Shown here: positions 5,101 through 5,642 of the stretch, in pieces
Position numbering within the stretch: position 1 is the stretch's first letter
Layout: every line of letters begins with the position of its first letter
Assembly (NCBI GenBank): GCA_031269135.1
Contig: JAISZP010000288.1
Span: forward strand, 1 to 5,642
Length of the DNA: 5,642 nt
Source: Deltaproteobacteria bacterium
GTDB lineage: Bacteria > Desulfobacterota > Desulfarculia > Adiutricales > Adiutricaceae
Direction: 5' to 3'
The notes under the pieces: model-generated
Seen by the model: the letters and a program-made list of their open reading frames with translations, nothing else
Databases searched by the model: none
Told to the model about the DNA's origin: nothing
Program-made: the position numbers and the translations under genes

Positions 5101-5642
5101 CGAGATCCACATCATCACCAAAAACACTCAGGCCAGACTGGCCGAGCTGTTGGTGGGCCGCACCCTTTCCGTCTCCGTCAACGATAAGAACAAAAAGCTG
5201 CCCGGCCTCAAAAAGAAGGACGTCGTCACCGCCGAAGCGGTCGAGGGCTTCGCTCCCGACTCTTGGACCGATGTGCACCTCCAGGAAGACAAAGCCGGGG
5301 CGATCTCGGCCGAGATAAACCGCCTGCTGAGTCACTGTTCGGAACAGATCAACATCATTCGCATCGTGTTTGAAAAAAAGGTGGCGAAACTGCAAAAAGG
5401 CGACGAGATGGCGCCCGGCGTCATAAAGATGGTCAAGGTCTACGTGGCCATGAAGCGCAAGCTCGCCGTCGGCGACAAGATGGCCGGACGTCACGGAAAT
5501 AAGGGAGTGGTCTCAAGGATTCTCCCAGAAGAAGACATGCCCTTCTACGACGACTGCACCCCGTTCGACTTGGTCCTCAATCCCTATGGCGTTCCCATCC
5601 GCATGAACGTGGGCCAGATTCTGGAAACACACCTGGGGTGGG
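2177..5642 (+). CDS. rpoB: DNA-directed RNA polymerase subunit beta, N-terminal 1155 residues (3' end cut by the window)
   Basis: Beta is one of the two large catalytic subunits of RNA polymerase and forms one side of the DNA cleft and the rifampicin pocket. The frame is open from ATG 2177 to the last base; about 220 C-terminal residues are probably missing, judged from the 1342 of E. coli. Visible in order: a typical N-terminus ([20 protein letters not shown]), the protrusion and lobe domains ([20 protein letters not shown], about 130-160), the rifampicin region [17 protein letters not shown] with HKRR (520-542), TPEGPNIGL (576-584), [13 protein letters not shown] with the acidic pair E826/D827, an insertion of about 120 residues (956-1075) like the proteobacterial one, and [12 protein letters not shown] with lysines K1101 and K1109, equivalent to E. 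coli K1065 and K1073. Residues equivalent to E. coli D516, H526, S531 and I572 are unchanged, so rifampicin sensitivity is expected. Odd residues: Y1137 and I1141 in [10 protein letters not shown]. Long frames on the opposite strand are shadows of its codon bias. Confidence 0.98.
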   Translation, partial: MSSAATHLRIRKSFGKTELIAEMPNLIEMQRYSYERFLQNDVPADKRGEFGLQAVFNSVFPIEDFSGLANLKFLSYSFDEVKYDVDECLAKGNTYEAPLKITVALEIYDHDKETGAKSIRDIKQQEIYFGTIPLMTNQGTFIINGSERVIVSQLHRSPGIFFDHDRGKTHSSGKILYSARVIPMRGSWLDLELDPKDIIYARIDRRRKFPVTLLLKALGYSSQELLNYFYNREVLRIKPDGSITTELNPQLRIGHKAYEDIIDAETGKPIIRKGKKFTKVAIRKLEDLKISEISANIDDYYGRYAAEDVFNPITGEVILGLNEELTENAFEQLKLSGISQVPLLFIDKINVSSSFRDTLELDRLETKQDAIIDLYRKNRPSTPPTIEVAEAFFNNLFFNLEHYDLSPVGRLKLNLRLFNEAEPELSQCNINVLRPIDILAAVKELVRLKDADGAVDDIDHLGNRRVRSVGELLENQYRVGLVRMERAIKERMSLQEVETMMPHDLINSKPVTAVVKEFFGTSQLSQFMDQNNPLSEITHKRRLSALGPGGLTRDRAGFEVRDVHPTHYGRICPIETPEGPNIGLIVSLSTYARVNEYGFIETPYRKIRSGVATNEVEYLTALEEAGLAVAQANVDLDENSRLTQKNVPCHINGEFVQVPDSDVQLMDVSPNQLVSVAASLVPFLEHDDANRALMGSNMQRQAVPLLRTDAPLVGTGIESVVARDSGVTVVAQYDGVVEDADASRIVMRYTSQQASENGHWIKIYKLNKFQRSNQSTCFNQRPIVRPGDLVKEGQVLADGPATEMGELALGRNVMVAFMSWGGYNFEDSILVSERLVKEDIFTSVHIEVYDTVARDTKLGPEEITRDIPNLGEESLANLDDAGIVRIGANVKTGDILVGRITPKGETQPSPEERLLRAIFGEKASDVKDTSLRVPPGIEGTVINARVFYRKGTEKDSRSLQIEQDEIKRLMKDQEDEIHIITKNTQARLAELLVGRTLSVSVNDKNKKLPGLKKKDVVTAEAVEGFAPDSWTDVHLQEDKAGAISAEINRLLSHCSEQINIIRIVFEKKVAKLQKGDEMAPGVIKMVKVYVAMKRKLAVGDKMAGRHGNKGVVSRILPEEDMPFYDDCTPFDLVLNPYGVPIRMNVGQILETHLGW

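Noticed and set aside
4670..5494. 274-codon minus-strand frame inside rpoB
   Set aside because: Same situation: rpoB motifs on the + strand are intact throughout and the antisense product matches no family I recognise.

Overview
The window carries part of the bacterial rplKAJL-rpoBC region: rplJ (ribosomal protein L10), rplL (L7/L12), a long non-coding gap, and the first 1155 codons of rpoB (RNA polymerase beta), all on the + strand. The rpoB reading frame is open to the last base, so its C-terminus lies outside. The RpoB sequence (a proteobacterial-type insertion between about residues 955 and 1075, the pocket run [20 protein letters not shown], and the local ending ETHLGW) and the L10/L12 sequences look most like Desulfobacterota (former Deltaproteobacteria). 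That placement is from memory of family sequences; I could not run a search.

Layout. Bases 1-130 are the rplJ leader. They hold what looks like the conserved L10(L12)4-binding autoregulatory RNA, a 7-bp hairpin just before the ribosome binding site, and a segment almost complementary to that site. rplJ (131-670) starts at GTG behind a perfect AAGGAGGT. A 109-base spacer with a hairpin and a short A-rich tandem duplication leads to rplL (780-1163). Then come 1013 bases without a convincing gene (1164-2176). In order they hold a small hairpin at the rplL stop, a long interrupted hairpin (1181-1257), about ten degenerate tandem copies of a 14-bp unit (1251-1391), a possible promoter, several further hairpins, a T-rich tract with regularly spaced T runs (1987-2087), and an 8-bp perfect stem (2086-2126). 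rpoB starts at 2177.

How it works together. L10 and L12 form the ribosomal stalk that recruits translation GTPases, and spare L10-L12 complex normally represses its own mRNA through the leader. rpoB is normally read through from the same transcript at a lower level, adjusted by attenuation, RNase III processing or an extra promoter in the rplL-rpoB gap. The genes are ordinary. The unusual part is the length, repeat content and predicted structure of the rplL-rpoB gap, which is the best place here to look for undescribed regulation. I found no mobile element, CRISPR array, tRNA or rRNA.
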